Source: Crossaster papposus (lineage: Eukaryota > Echinodermata > Asteroidea > Velatida > Solasteridae). Taken from it: a DNA stretch of 64,000 nt. How positions within the stretch are numbered: position 1 is the first letter of the stretch; each line of letters begins with the position of its first letter. Shown here in pieces: positions 35,286-46,548 of this stretch. The notes under the pieces are model-generated. The model saw only the letters and a list, made by a program, of their open reading frames with translations, was not told where the DNA came from and did no database searches. The translations under genes and the position numbers were made by a program. The stretch spans positions 1,550,001-1,614,000 of the forward strand of contig JBAIAA010000094.1 in assembly GCA_037893245.1 (NCBI GenBank), written 5' to 3'.

Positions 35286-36965
35286 TCCGATGTTGAGCTG
35301 GTGAGTGTCTCTTCATTCTCGAACAACGTTGAGGTTCGCAGCTCAAATATAAGTCTAGAAAATGATCCTCATTCGCAGCCATGTTTTCTTATGTGTATCT
35401 ATGTACACGAGTATTGCCGCATTGGCCTAGGTCGCCAGTGCCCTGACGCATGAGTCTCACAGTTTGGGTTCTTTCCATTGGGAAATTTGGCAATATTTTG
35501 GCTCAGATGTCGAGCTGGTGAGAATCTCTTCATTCTCGAACAACGTTGAGGTTCCCAGCTAAGATAAAAGTCGAGAAAATAATCCTCATTCGCAGCCACC
35601 TTTTCTGATGTGTATGTTTGTACACGTGTATTGCCGCATTGGCCTATGCCACCAGTGCCCTGACGCATGAGTCTCACAGTTTGGGTCTTTCTATTGAGAA
35701 ATTTGGCAATATTTTGGATCAGATGTCGAGGTGGTGAGTGTCTCTTCATTCTCGAACAACGTTGAGGTTCGCAGCTCAAATATAAGTCGAGAAAATTATC
35801 CTCATTCGCAGCCACCTTTTCTGATGTGTATGTTTGTACACTTGTATTGCCGCATAGGCCTATGCCGTCAGTGCCCTGACGCATGGGTCTCACGGTTTGG
35901 GTTTTTTTCAGTGAGAAATTTGGCAATATTTTGGCTCCGATGTTGAGCTGGTGAGTGTCTCTTCATTCTCGAACAACGTTGAGGTTCGCAGCTCAAATAT
36001 AAGTCGAGAAAATGATCCTCATTCGCAGCCATGTTTTCTTATGTGTATCTATGTACACGAGTATTGCCGCATTGGCCTAGGTCGCCAGTGCCCTGACGCA
36101 TGAGTCTCACAGTTTGGGTTCTTTCCATTGGAAAATTTGGCAATATTTTGGCTCAGATGTCGAGCTGGTGAGAATCTCTTCATTCTCGAACAACGTTGAG
36201 GTTCCCAGCTAAGATAAACGTCGAGAAAATAATCCTCATTCGCAGCCACCTTTTCTGATGTGTATGTTTGTACACGTGTATTGCCGCATTGGCCTATGCC
36301 GCCAGTGCCCTGACGCATGAGTCTCACAGTTTGGGTCTTTCTATTGAGAAATTTGGCAATATTTTGGATCAGATGTCGAGGTGGTGAGTGTCTCTTCATT
36401 CTCGAACAACGTTGGGGTTCGCAGCTCAAATATAAGTCGAGAAAATTATCCTCATTCGCAGCCACCTTTTCTGATGTGTATGTTTGTACACTTGTATTGC
36501 CGCATAGGCCTATGCCGTCAGTGCCCTGACGCATGGGTCTCACGGTTTGGGTTTTTTTCAGTGAGAAATTTGGCAATATTTTGGCTCCGATATTGAGCTG
36601 GTGAGTGTCTCTTCATTCTCGAACAACGTTGAGGTTCGCAGCTCAAATATAAGTCGAGAAAATGATCCTCATTCGCAGCCATGTTTTCTTATGTGTATCT
36701 ATGTACACGAGTATTGCCGCATTGGCCTAGGTCGCCAGTGCCCTGACGCATGAGTCTCACAGTTTGGGTTCTTTCCATTGGAAAATTTGGCAATATTTTG
36801 GCTCAGATGTCGAGCTGGTGAGAATCTCTTCATTCTCGAACAACGTTGAGGTTCCCAGCTAAGATAAACGTCGAGAAAATAATCCTCATTCGCAGCCACC
36901 TTTTCTGATGTGTATGTTTGTACACGTGTATTGCCGCATTGGCCTATGCCGCCAGTGCCCTGACG
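35286..36965. repeat. 3-monomer higher-order repeat (650 bp), about 2.6 units
   Basis: Units run about 35,286-35,935, 35,936-36,585 and 36,586-36,965 (partial). The period is 650 bp, not 651, because each complete unit contains one 216-bp monomer with the GGGTCTTTC deletion. Small differences separate units: TTGGGAAATTT versus TTGGAAAATTT, AAAAGTCGAG versus AAACGTCGAG, AAGTCTAGAAAA near 35,355, and GATATTGAGC near 36,590. The third unit reverts to the 217-bp form with GCATAAGTCTC at about 36,966. Confidence 0.8.
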
Positions 36966-38849
36966 CATAAGTCTCACAGTTTGGGTTCTTTCTATTGAGA
37001 AATTTGGCAATATTTTGGCTCCGATGTCTAGCTGGTGAGTGTCTCTTCATTCTCGAACATCGTTGAGGTTCGCAGCTCAAATATAAGTCGAGAAAATTAT
37101 CCTCATTCGCAGCCACCTTTTCTAATGTGTATGTTTGTACACTTGTATTGCCGCATAGGCCTATGCCGCCAGTGGCCTGACGCATGAGTCTCACAGTTTG
37201 GGTTCTTTCCATTGAGAGATTTGGCAATAATGTGGCTCAGATGTCGAGCTGGTGAGTGTCTCTTCATTCTCGAACAACGTTGAGGTTCGCAGCTCAAATA
37301 TAAGTCGAGAAAATTATCCTCATTCGCAGCCATGTTTTCTTATGTGTATATATGTACACGTGTATTGCCGCATTGGCCTATGTCGCCAGTGCCCTGACGC
37401 ATGAGTCTCACAGTTTGGGTTCTTTCCATTGAGAAATTTGGCAATATTTTGGCACAGATGTCGAGCTGGTGAGTATCTCTTCATTCTCGAACAACGTTGA
37501 GGTTCCCAGCTAAGATTTAAGTCGAGAAAATAATCCTCATTCGCAGCCACTTTTTCTGATGTGTATGTTTGTACACGTGTATTGCCGCATAGGCCTATGC
37601 CGCCAGTGGCCTGACGCAGGAATCTCACAGTATGGGTTTATTCCATGGAGAAATTTGGCAATATTTTGGCTCAGATGTCGAGCTGGTGAGTGTCTCTTCA
37701 TTCTCGAACAACGTTGAGGTACGCAGCTCAGATATAAGTCGAGAAAATTATCCTCATTCGCAGCCATGTTTTCTTATGTGTATCTATGTACACGTGTATT
37801 GCCGCATTGGCATAGGTCGCCAGTGCCCTGACGCATGAGTCTCACAGTTTGGGTTCTTTCCATTGAGAAATTTGGCAATATTTTGGCTCAGATGTCGAGC
37901 TGGTGAGTATCTCTTCATTCTCGAACAACGTTGAGGTTCCCAGCTAAGATTTAAGTCGAGAAAATAATCCTCATTCGCAGCCACTTTTTCTGATGTGTAT
38001 GTTTGTACACGTGCATTGCTGCATAGGCCTATGCCTCCAGTGGCCTGACGCAGGAATCTCACAGTTTGGGTTCTTTCCATTGAGAAATTTGGCAATATTT
38101 TGGCTCAGATGTCGAGCTGGTGAGTGTCTCTTCATTCTCGAACAACGTTGAGGTACGCAGCTCAGATATAAGTCGAGAAAATTATCCTCATTCGCAGCCA
38201 TGTTTTCTTATGTGTATCTATGTACACGTGTATTGCCGCATTGGCCTATGTCGCCAGTGCCCTGACGCATGAGTCTCACAGTTTGGGTTTTTTCCATTGA
38301 GAAATTTGGCAATATTTTGGCTCCGATGTTGAGCTGGTGAGTGTCTCTTCATTCTCGAACAACGTTGAGGTTCGCAGCTCAAATATAAGTCGAGAAAATG
38401 ATCCTCATTCGCAGCCATGTTTTCTTATGTGTATCTATGTACACGAGTATTGCCGCATTGGCCTAGGTCGCCAGTGCCCTGACGCATGAGTCTCACAGTT
38501 TGGGTTCTTTCCATTGGGAAATTTGGCAATATTTTGGCTCAGATGTCGAGCTGGTGAGAATCTCTTCATTCTCGAACAACGTTGAGGTTCCCAGCTAAGA
38601 TAAAAGTCGAGAAAATAATCCTCATTCGCAGCCACCTTTTCTGATGTGTATGTTTGTACACGTGTATTGCCGCATTGGCCTATGCCGCCAGTGCCCTGAC
38701 GCATGAGTCTCACAGTTTGGGTCTTTCTATTGAGAAATTTGGCAATATTTTGGCTCCGATGTCGAGCTGGTGAGTGTCTCTTCATTCTCGAACATCGTTG
38801 AGGTTCGCAGCTCAAATATAAGTCGAGAAAATTATCCTCATTCGCAGCC
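36966..38849. repeat. Block R, copy 4 (end), then a copy of 35.2-35.7 kb
   Basis: Equals 27,199-28,423 at offset 9,767 bp to about 38,190. About 38,218-38,740 then equals 35,182-35,704 at offset 3,036 bp, including the GGGTCTTTC deletion near 38,718. Private changes include CAGTATGGG near 37,631, TTGGCATAGGTCGCC near 37,810 and ACACGTGCATTGC near 38,012. Confidence 0.7.
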
Positions 38850-40137
38850 ACCGTTTCTAATGTGTATGTTTGTACACTTGTATTGCCGCATAGGCCTATG
38901 CCGTCAGTGCCCTGACGCATGGGTCTCACGGTTTGGGTTTTTTCCAGTGAGAAATTTGGAAATATTTTTGCTCCGATGTCGAGCTGGTGAGTGTCTCGTC
39001 ATTCTCGAACAACGTTGAGGTTCTCAGCTCAGATATAAGTCAAGAAAATTATCCTCATTCGAAGCCACCTTTTCTTATGTGTATGTTTGTACACGTGTAT
39101 TGCCGCATAGGCCTATGCCGCCAGTGGCCTGACGCATGAGTCTCACAGTTTGGGTTCTTTCCATTGAGAGATTTGGCAATAATGTGGCTCAGATGTCGAG
39201 CTGGTGAGTGTCTCTTCATTCTCGAACAACGTTGAGGTTCGCAGCTCAAATATAAGTCGAGAAAATTGTCCTCATTCGCAGCCACCTTTTCTTAGGTGTA
39301 TCTATGTACACGTGTATTGGCGGATTGGCCTATGCCGCCAGTGACCTGACGCATGAGTCTCACAGTTTAGGTTCTTTCCATTGAGAAATGTGGCAATATT
39401 TTGGCTCAGATGTCGAGCTGGTGAGCGTCTCTTCATTCTCGAACAACGTTGAGGTTCGCAGCTAAGATACAAGTCGAGAAAATTATCCTCATTCGCAGCC
39501 ACCTTTTCTTATGTGTATGTTTGTACACTTGTATTGCCGCATAGGCCTATGCCGTCAGTGCCCTGACGCATGGGTCTCACGGTTTGGGTTTTTTTTCAGT
39601 GAGAAATTTGGCAATATTTTGGCTCCGATGTTGAGCTGGTGAGTGTCTCTTCATTCTCGAACAACGTTGAGGTTCGCAGCTCAAATATAAGTCGAGAAAA
39701 TTATCGTCATTCGCAGCCATGTTTTCTTATGTGTATATATGTACACGTATATTGCCGCATTGGCCTATGCCGCCAGTGCCCTGACGCATGAGTCTCACAG
39801 TTTGGGTTCTTTCCATTGGGAAATTTGGCAATATTTTGGCACAGATGTCGAGCTGGTGAGTGTCTCTTCATTCTCGAACAACGTTGAGGTTCGCAGCTCA
39901 GATATAAGTCGAGAAAATTATCCTCATTCGCAGCCACCTTTTCTTATGTGTATGTTTGTACACTTGTATTGCCGCATAGGCCTATGCCGTCAGTGCCCTG
40001 ACGCATGGGTCCCACGGTTTGGGTTTTTTTCCAGTGAGATATTTGGCAATATTTTGGCTCCGATGTTGAGCTGGTGAGTGTCTCTTCATTCTCGAACAAC
40101 GTTGAGGTTCGCAGCTCAAATATAAGTCGAGAAAATT
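38850..40137. repeat. Block P, copy 3 (about 1.29 kb)
   Basis: Matches 13,875-15,162 (offset 24,975 bp) and 23,870-25,157 (offset 14,980 bp). It ends before the indel-bearing monomer, where it re-enters a TATATATGTACACG monomer (40,138 onward). Private changes include CACCGTTTCTAATG near 38,850, GGCGGATTGG near 39,321, GAAATGTGGCAAT near 39,388 and GGGTCCCACGG near 40,010. Confidence 0.8.
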
Positions 40138-41239
40138 ATCGTCATTCGCAGCCATGTTTTCTTATGTGTATATATGTACACGTGTATTGCCGCATTGGCC
40201 TATGTCGCCAGTGCCCTGACGCATGAGTCTCACAGTTTGGGTTCTTTCCATTGGGAAATTTGGCAATATTTTGGCACAGATGTCGAGCTGGTGAGTGTCT
40301 CTTCATTCTCGAACAACGTTGAGGTTCGCAGCTCAGATATAAGTCGAGAAAATTATCCTCATTCGCAGCCATGTTTTCTTATGTGTATGTTTGTAAACGT
40401 GTATTGCCGCATAGGCCTATGCCGCCAGTGGCCTGACGCAGGAGTCTCACGGTTTGGGATTTTTCCAGTGAGAAATTTGGCAATATTTTGGCTCAGATGT
40501 CGACCTGGTGAGTGTCTCTTCATTCTCGAACAACGTTGAGGTTCGCAGCTCAGATATAAGTCGAGAAAATTAACCTCATTCGCAGCCATGTTTTCTTGTG
40601 TGTATCTATGTACACGTGTATTGTCGCATAGGCCTATGCCGTCAGTGCCCTGACGCATGAGTCTCACGGTTTGGGTTTTTTCCAGTGAGAAATTTGGCAA
40701 TATTTTGGCTCCGATGTCGAGCTGGTGAGTGTCTCTTCATTCTCAAACAACGTTGAGGTTCGCAGCTCAAATATAAGTCGAGAAAATTATCCTCATTCGC
40801 AGCCATGTTTTCTTATGTGTATCTATGTACACGAGTATTGCCGCATTGGCCTAGGTCGCCAGTGCCCTGACGCATGAGTCTCACAGTTTGGGTTCTTTTC
40901 ATTGGGAAATTTGGCAATATTTTGGCTCAGATGTCGAGCTGGTGAGTATCTCTTCATTCTCGAACAACGTTGAGGTTCCCAGCTAAGATAAAAGTCCAGA
41001 AAATAATCCTCATTCGCAGCCACCTTTTCTGATGTGTATGTTTGTTCACGTGTATTGCCGCATTGGCCTATGCCGCCAGTGCCCTGACGCATGAGTCTCA
41101 CAGTTTGGGTTCTTTCTATTGAAAATTTTGGCAATATTTAGGCTCCGATGTTGAGCTGGTGAATGTCTCTTCATTCTCGAACAACGTTGAGGTTCGCAGC
41201 TCAGATATAAGTCGAGAAAATTATCCTCATTCGCAGCCA
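40138..41239. repeat. Transition block, recurring at 42.4 kb and 55.1 kb
   Basis: About 40,260-40,900 matches 42,431-43,071 at offset 2,171 bp, and about 40,304-41,224 matches 55,080-56,000 at offset 14,776 bp. Shared markers are TTTGTAAACGTG, CAGGAGTCTCACGG or its CATGAGTCTC form, GGGATTTTTCCAG, GTCGACCTGG, TTAACCTCATTCGC, CTTGTGTGTATC and GTATTGTCGC. Here subtype composition changes from that of the left 40 kb to that of the right 24 kb. Confidence 0.75.
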
Positions 41240-42430
41240 TGTTTTCTTATGTGTATCTATGTACACGTGTATTGCCGCATTGGCCTATGTCGCCAGTGCC
41301 CTGACGCATGAGTCTCACAGTTTGGGTTCTTTCCATTGAGAAATTTAGCAATATTTTGGCTCAGATGTTGAGCTGGTGAGTGTCTCTTCATTCTCGAACA
41401 ACGTTGAGGTTCGCAGCTCAAATATAAGTCGAGAAAATTATCCTCATTCGCAGCCAACTTTTCTGATGTGTATGTTTGTACACTTGTATGGCCGCATAGG
41501 CCTATGCCGTCAGTGCCCTGACGCATGGGTCTCACGGTTTGGTGGTTTTTTCAGTGAGAAATCTGGCAATATTTTGGCTCCGATGTCGAGCTGATGAGTG
41601 TCTCTTCATTCTCGAACAACGTTGAGGTTCGCAACTCAGATATAAGTCGAGAAAATTATCCTCATTCGCAGCCATGTTTTCTTATGTGTATCTATGTACC
41701 CGTGTATTGCCGCATTGGCCTATGTCGCCAGTGCCCTGACGCATGAGTCTCACAGTTTGGGTTCTTTCCATTGAGAAATTTGGCAATATTTTGGCTCAGA
41801 TGTCGAGCTGGTGAGTGTCTCTTCATTCTCGAACAACGTTGAGGTTCGAAGCTCAAATATAAGTCTAGAAAATTATCCTCATTCGCAGCCAACTTTTCTG
41901 ATGTGTATGTTTGTACACTTGTATGACCGCATAGGCCTATGCCGTCAGTGCCCTGACGCATGGGTCTCACGGGTTTTTTTTTTTTCAGTGATAAATCTGG
42001 CAATATTTTGGCTCCGATGTCGAGCTGGTGAGTGTCTCTTCATTCTCGAACAACGTTGAGGTTCGCAGCTCAGATATAAGTCGAGAAAATTATCCTCATT
42101 CGCAGCCATGTTTTCTTATGTGTATCTATGTACACGTGTATTGCCGCATTGGCCTATGTCGCCAGTGCCCTGACGCATGAGTCTCACAGTTTGGGTTCTT
42201 TCCATTGAGAAATTTGGCAATATTTTGGCTCAGATGTCGAGCTGGTGAGTGTCTCTTCATTCTCGAACAACGTTGAGGTTTGAAGCTCAAATATAAGTCG
42301 AGAAAATTATCCTCATTCGCAGCCAACTTTTCTGATGTGTATGTTTGTACACTTGTATGGCCGCATAGGCCTATGCCGTCAGTGCCCTGACGCATGGGTC
42401 TCACGGTTTGGTTTTTTTTCAGTAAGAAAT
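41240..42430. repeat. Dimer higher-order repeat (434-435 bp), zone 1, about 2.7 units
   Basis: Units begin near 41,257, 41,692 and 42,126. One monomer is the GTGTATCTAT/CATTGGCCTATGTCGCC type. The other has CAGCCAACTTTTCTG, GTATGGCCGCATAGGCC, a T-tract and GAAATCTGGCAAT. The same dimer fills 51.7-54.3 kb. The second unit has a 12-T run at 41,974-41,985 and GTATGACCGC. Confidence 0.85.
41974..41985 (+). other. Longest T-tract in the window (12 T)
   Basis: The T-tract upstream of CAGTGAG is normally about 6-8 T. Here CACGGTTTGGG has become CACGGG followed by 12 T, then CAGTGATAAATC. The tract differs in length between otherwise near-identical monomers (for example 8 T at 42,412-42,419), which is the pattern expected from replication slippage. 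It is the commonest source of one-base length change. Confidence 0.85.
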
Positions 42431-43330
42431 CTGGCAATATTTTGGCACAGATGTCGAGCTGGTGAGTGTCTCTTCATTCTCGAACAACGTTGAGGTTCGC
42501 AGCTCAGATATAAGTCGAGAAAATTATCCTCATTCGCAGCCATGTTTTCTTATGTGTATGTTTGTAAACGTGTATTGCCGCATAGGCCTATGCCGCCAGT
42601 GGCCTGACGCAGGAGTCTCACGGTTTGGGATTTTTCCAGTGAGAAATTTGGCAATATTTTGGCTCAGATGTCGACCTGGTGAGTGTCTCTTCATTCTCGA
42701 ACAACGTTGAGGTTCGCAGCTCAGATATAAGTCGAGAAAATTAACCTCATTCGCAGCCATGTTTTCTTGTGTGTATCTATGTACACGTGTATTGTCGCAT
42801 AGGCCTATGCCGTCAGTGCCCTGACGCATGAGTCTCACGGTTTGGGTTTTTTCCAGTGAGAAATTTGGCAATATTTTGGCTCCGATGTCGAGCTGGTGAG
42901 TGTCTCTTCATTCTCGAACAACGTTGAGGTTCGCAGCTCAAATATAAGTCGAGAAAATTATCCTCATTCGCAGCCATGTTTTCTTATGTGTATCTATGTA
43001 CACGAGTATTGCCGCATTGGCCTAGGTCGCCAGTGCCCTGACGCATGAGTCTCACAGTTTGGGTTCTTTTCATTTGGAAATTTGGCAATATTTTGGCTCC
43101 GATGTCGAGCTGGTGAGTGTCTCTTCATTCTCGAACAACGTTGAGGTTCGCAGCTCAAATATAAGTCGAGAAAATTATCCTCATTCGCAGCCATGTTTTC
43201 TTATGTGTATCTATGTACACGAGTATTGCCGCATTGGCCTAGGTCGCCAGTGCCCTGACGCATGAGTCTCACAGTTTGGGTTCTTTCTATTGAGAAATTT
43301 AGCAAAATATTTTGGCTCCGATGTCGAGCT
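42431..43330. repeat. Copy of the 40.3 kb transition block plus a monomer duplication
   Basis: About 42,431-43,071 repeats 40,260-40,900, so dimer zone 1 sits between two copies of the same block. Next, about 42,876-43,092 is followed by a 217-bp tandem near copy at 43,093-43,270 (both CTCCGATGTCGAGC then ACACGAGTATTGCC and CCTAGGTCGCC). A TAGCAAAATATT monomer near 43,305 leads into the 3.2-kb block. Confidence 0.7.
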
Positions 43331-46300
43331 GGTGAGTGTTTCTTCATTCTCGAACAACGTTGAGGTTCGCAGATCAAATATAAGTCGAGAAAATTATCCT
43401 CATTCGCAGCCACCTTTTCTGATGTGTATGTTTGTACACTTGTATTGCCGCATAGGCCTATGCCGTCAGTGCCCTGACGCATGGGTCTCACGGTTTGGGT
43501 TTTTTCCAGTGAGAAATTTGGCAATATTTTGGCTCAGATGTCGACCTGGTGAGTGTCTCTTCATTCTCGAACAACGTTGAGGTTCGCAGCTCAGATATAA
43601 GTCGAGAAAATTAACCTCATTCCTAGCCATGTTTTCTTGTGTGTATCTATGTACACGTGTATTGCCGCATAGGCCTATGCCGTCAGTGCCCTGACGCATG
43701 AGTCTCACAGTTTGGGTTCTTTCCATTGAGAGATTTGGCAATATTTTGGCTCAGATGTCGAGCTGGTGAGTGTCTCTTCATTCTCGAACAACGTTGAGGT
43801 TCGCAGCTCCAATATAAGTCGAGAAAATTGTCATCATTCGCAGCCACCTTTTCTTAGGTGTATCTATGTACACGTGTATTGGCGCATTGGCCTATGCCGC
43901 CAGTGCCCTGACGCATGAGTCTCATAGTTTTGGGTTCTTTCCATTGAGAAGTTTGGCAATATTGTGGCTCAGATGTTGAGCTTGTGAGTGTCTCTTCATT
44001 CTCGAACAACGTTGAGGTTCGCAGCTCAGATATAAGTCGAGAAAATTATCCTCATTCGCAGCCATGTTTTCTTATGTGTATCTATGTACACGTGTATTGC
44101 CGCATTGGCCTATGTCGCCAGTGCCATGACGAATGAGTCTCACAGTTTGGGTTCTTTCCATTGAGAAATTTGGCAATATTTTGGCTCAGATGTCGAGCTG
44201 GTGAGTGTCTCTTCATTCTCGAACAACGTTGAGGTTCGCAGCTCAAATATAAGTCGAGAAAATTATCCTCATTCGCAGCCAACTTTTCTGATGTGTATGT
44301 TTGTACACTTGTATGGCCGCATAGGCCTATGCCGTCAGTGCCCTGACGCATGGGTCTCACGGTTTGGTTTTTTTCAGTGAGAAATCTGGCAATATTTTGG
44401 CTCCGATGTCGAGCTGATGAGTGTCTCTTCATTCTCGAACAACGTTGAGGTTCGCAGCTCAGATATAAGTCGAGAAAATTATCCTCATTCGCAGCCATGT
44501 TTTCTTATGTGTATCTATGTACACGTGTATTGCCGCATTGGCCTATGTCGCCAGTGCCCTGACGCATGAGTCTCACAGTTTGGGTTCTTTCCATTGCGAA
44601 ATTTGGCAATATTTTGGCTCAGATGTCGAGCTGGTGAGTGTCTCTTTATTCTCGAACAACGTTGAGGTTCGCAGCTCCAATATAAGTCGAGAAAATTGTC
44701 ATCATTCGCAGCCACCTTTTCTTAGGTGTATCTATGTACACGTGTATTGGCGCATTGGCCTATGCCGCCAGTGCCCTGACGCATGAGTCTCATAGTTTTG
44801 GGTTCTTTCCATTGAGAAGTTTGGCAATATTGTGGCTCAGATGTTGAGCTTGTGAGTGTCTCTTCATTCTCGAACAACGTTGAGGTTCGCAGCTCAAATA
44901 TAAGTCGAGAAACTTATCCTCATTCGCAGCCACCTTTTCTGATGTGTATGTTTGTACACTTGTATTGCCGCATAGGCCTATGCCGTCAGTGCCCTGACGC
45001 ATGGGTCTCACGGTTTGGGTTTTTTCCAGTGAGAAATTTGGCAATATTTTGGCTCAGATGTCGACCTGGTGAGTGTCTCTTCATTCTCGAACAACGTTGA
45101 GGTTCGCAGCTCAGATATAAGTCGAGAAAATTAACCTCATTCCTAGCCATGTTTTCTTGTGTGTATCTATGTACACGTGTATTGTCGCATAGGCCTATGC
45201 CGCCAGTGGCCTGACGCATGAGTCTCACGGTTTGGGATTTTTCCAGTGAGAAATTTGGCAATATTTTGGCTCAGATGTCGACCTGGTGAGTGTCTCTTCA
45301 TTCTCGAACAACGTTGAGGTTCGCAGATCCAATATAAGTCGAGAAAATTATCCTCATTCGCAGCCACCTTTTCTGATGTGTATGTTTGTACACTTGTATT
45401 GCCGCATTTGCCTATGCCGCCTGTGCCCTGACGCATGAGTCTCACAGTTTGGGTTCTTTCTATTGAGAAATTTAGCAAAATATTTTGGCTCCGATGTCGA
45501 GCTGGTGAGTGTCTCTTCATTCTCGAACAACGTTGAGGTTCGCAGCTCAAATATAAGTCGAGAAAATTATCCTCATTCGCAGCCATGTTTTCTTATGTGT
45601 ATCTATGTACACGAGTATTGCCGCATTGGCCTAGGTCGCCAGTGCCCTGACGCATGAGTCTCACAGTTTGGGTTCTTTTCATTTGGAAATTTGGCAATAT
45701 TTTGGCTCAGATGCCGAGCTGGTGAGTATCTCTTCATTCTCGAACAACGTTGAGGTTCCCAGCTAAGATAAAAGTCGAGAAAATAATCCTCATTCGCAGC
45801 CACCTTTTCTGATGTGTATGTTTGTACACGTGTATTGCCGCATTGGCCTATGCCGCCAGTGCCATGACGCATGAGTCTCACATTTTGGGTTCTTTCTATT
45901 GAAAAAAATTGGCAATATTTTGGCTCCGATGTTGAGCTGGTGAGTCTCTCTTCATTCTCGAACAACGTTGAGGTTCGCAGATCAAATATAAGTCGAGAAA
46001 ATTATCCTCATTCGCAGCCACCTTTTCTGATGTGTATGTTTGTACACTTGTATTGCCGCATAGGCCTATGCCGTCAGTGCCCTGACGCATGGGTCTCACG
46101 GTTTGTTTTTTTTCCAGTGAGAAATTTGGCAATATTTTGGCTCAGATGTCGACCTGGTGAGTGTCTCTTCATTCTCGAACAACGTTGATGTTCGCAGCTC
46201 AGATATAAGTCGAGAAAATTGTCATCATTCGCAGCCACCTTTTCTTAGGTGTATCTATGTACACGTGTATTGGCGCATTGGCCTATGCCGCCATTGCCCT

Positions 46301-46548
46301 GACGCATGAGTCTCATAGTTTTGGGTTCTTTCCATTGAGAAGTTTGGCAATATTGTGGCTCAGATATTGAGCTTGTGAGTGTCTCTTCATTCTCGAACAA
46401 CGTTGAGGTTCGCAGCTCAGATATAAGTCGAGAAAATTATCCTCATTCGCAGCCATGTTTTCTTATGTGTATCTATGTACACGTGTATTGCCGCATTGGC
46501 CTATGTCTCCAGTGCCCTGACGCATGAGTCTCACAGTTTGGGTTCTTT
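43331..46548. repeat. 3.2-kb block (about 15 monomers), copy 1
   Basis: Recurs at about 48,560-51,765 at offset 5,217 bp with only a handful of differences: GTCGAGAAAATT here versus GTCGACAAAATT (48,831 region), CCTTTTCTTAGG versus CCTTTCCTTAGG (49,936 region), TTCTCGAAC versus TTCTTGAAC (50,740 region), and CCATTGCCC versus CCAGTGCCC (46,294 versus 51,511). Markers include CTCATAGTTTTGGG, TTGAGAAGTTTGG, GTTGAGCTTGTG, GCAGATCCAATATAAG, GATGCCGAGC and GAAAAAAATTGG. Confidence 0.85.
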
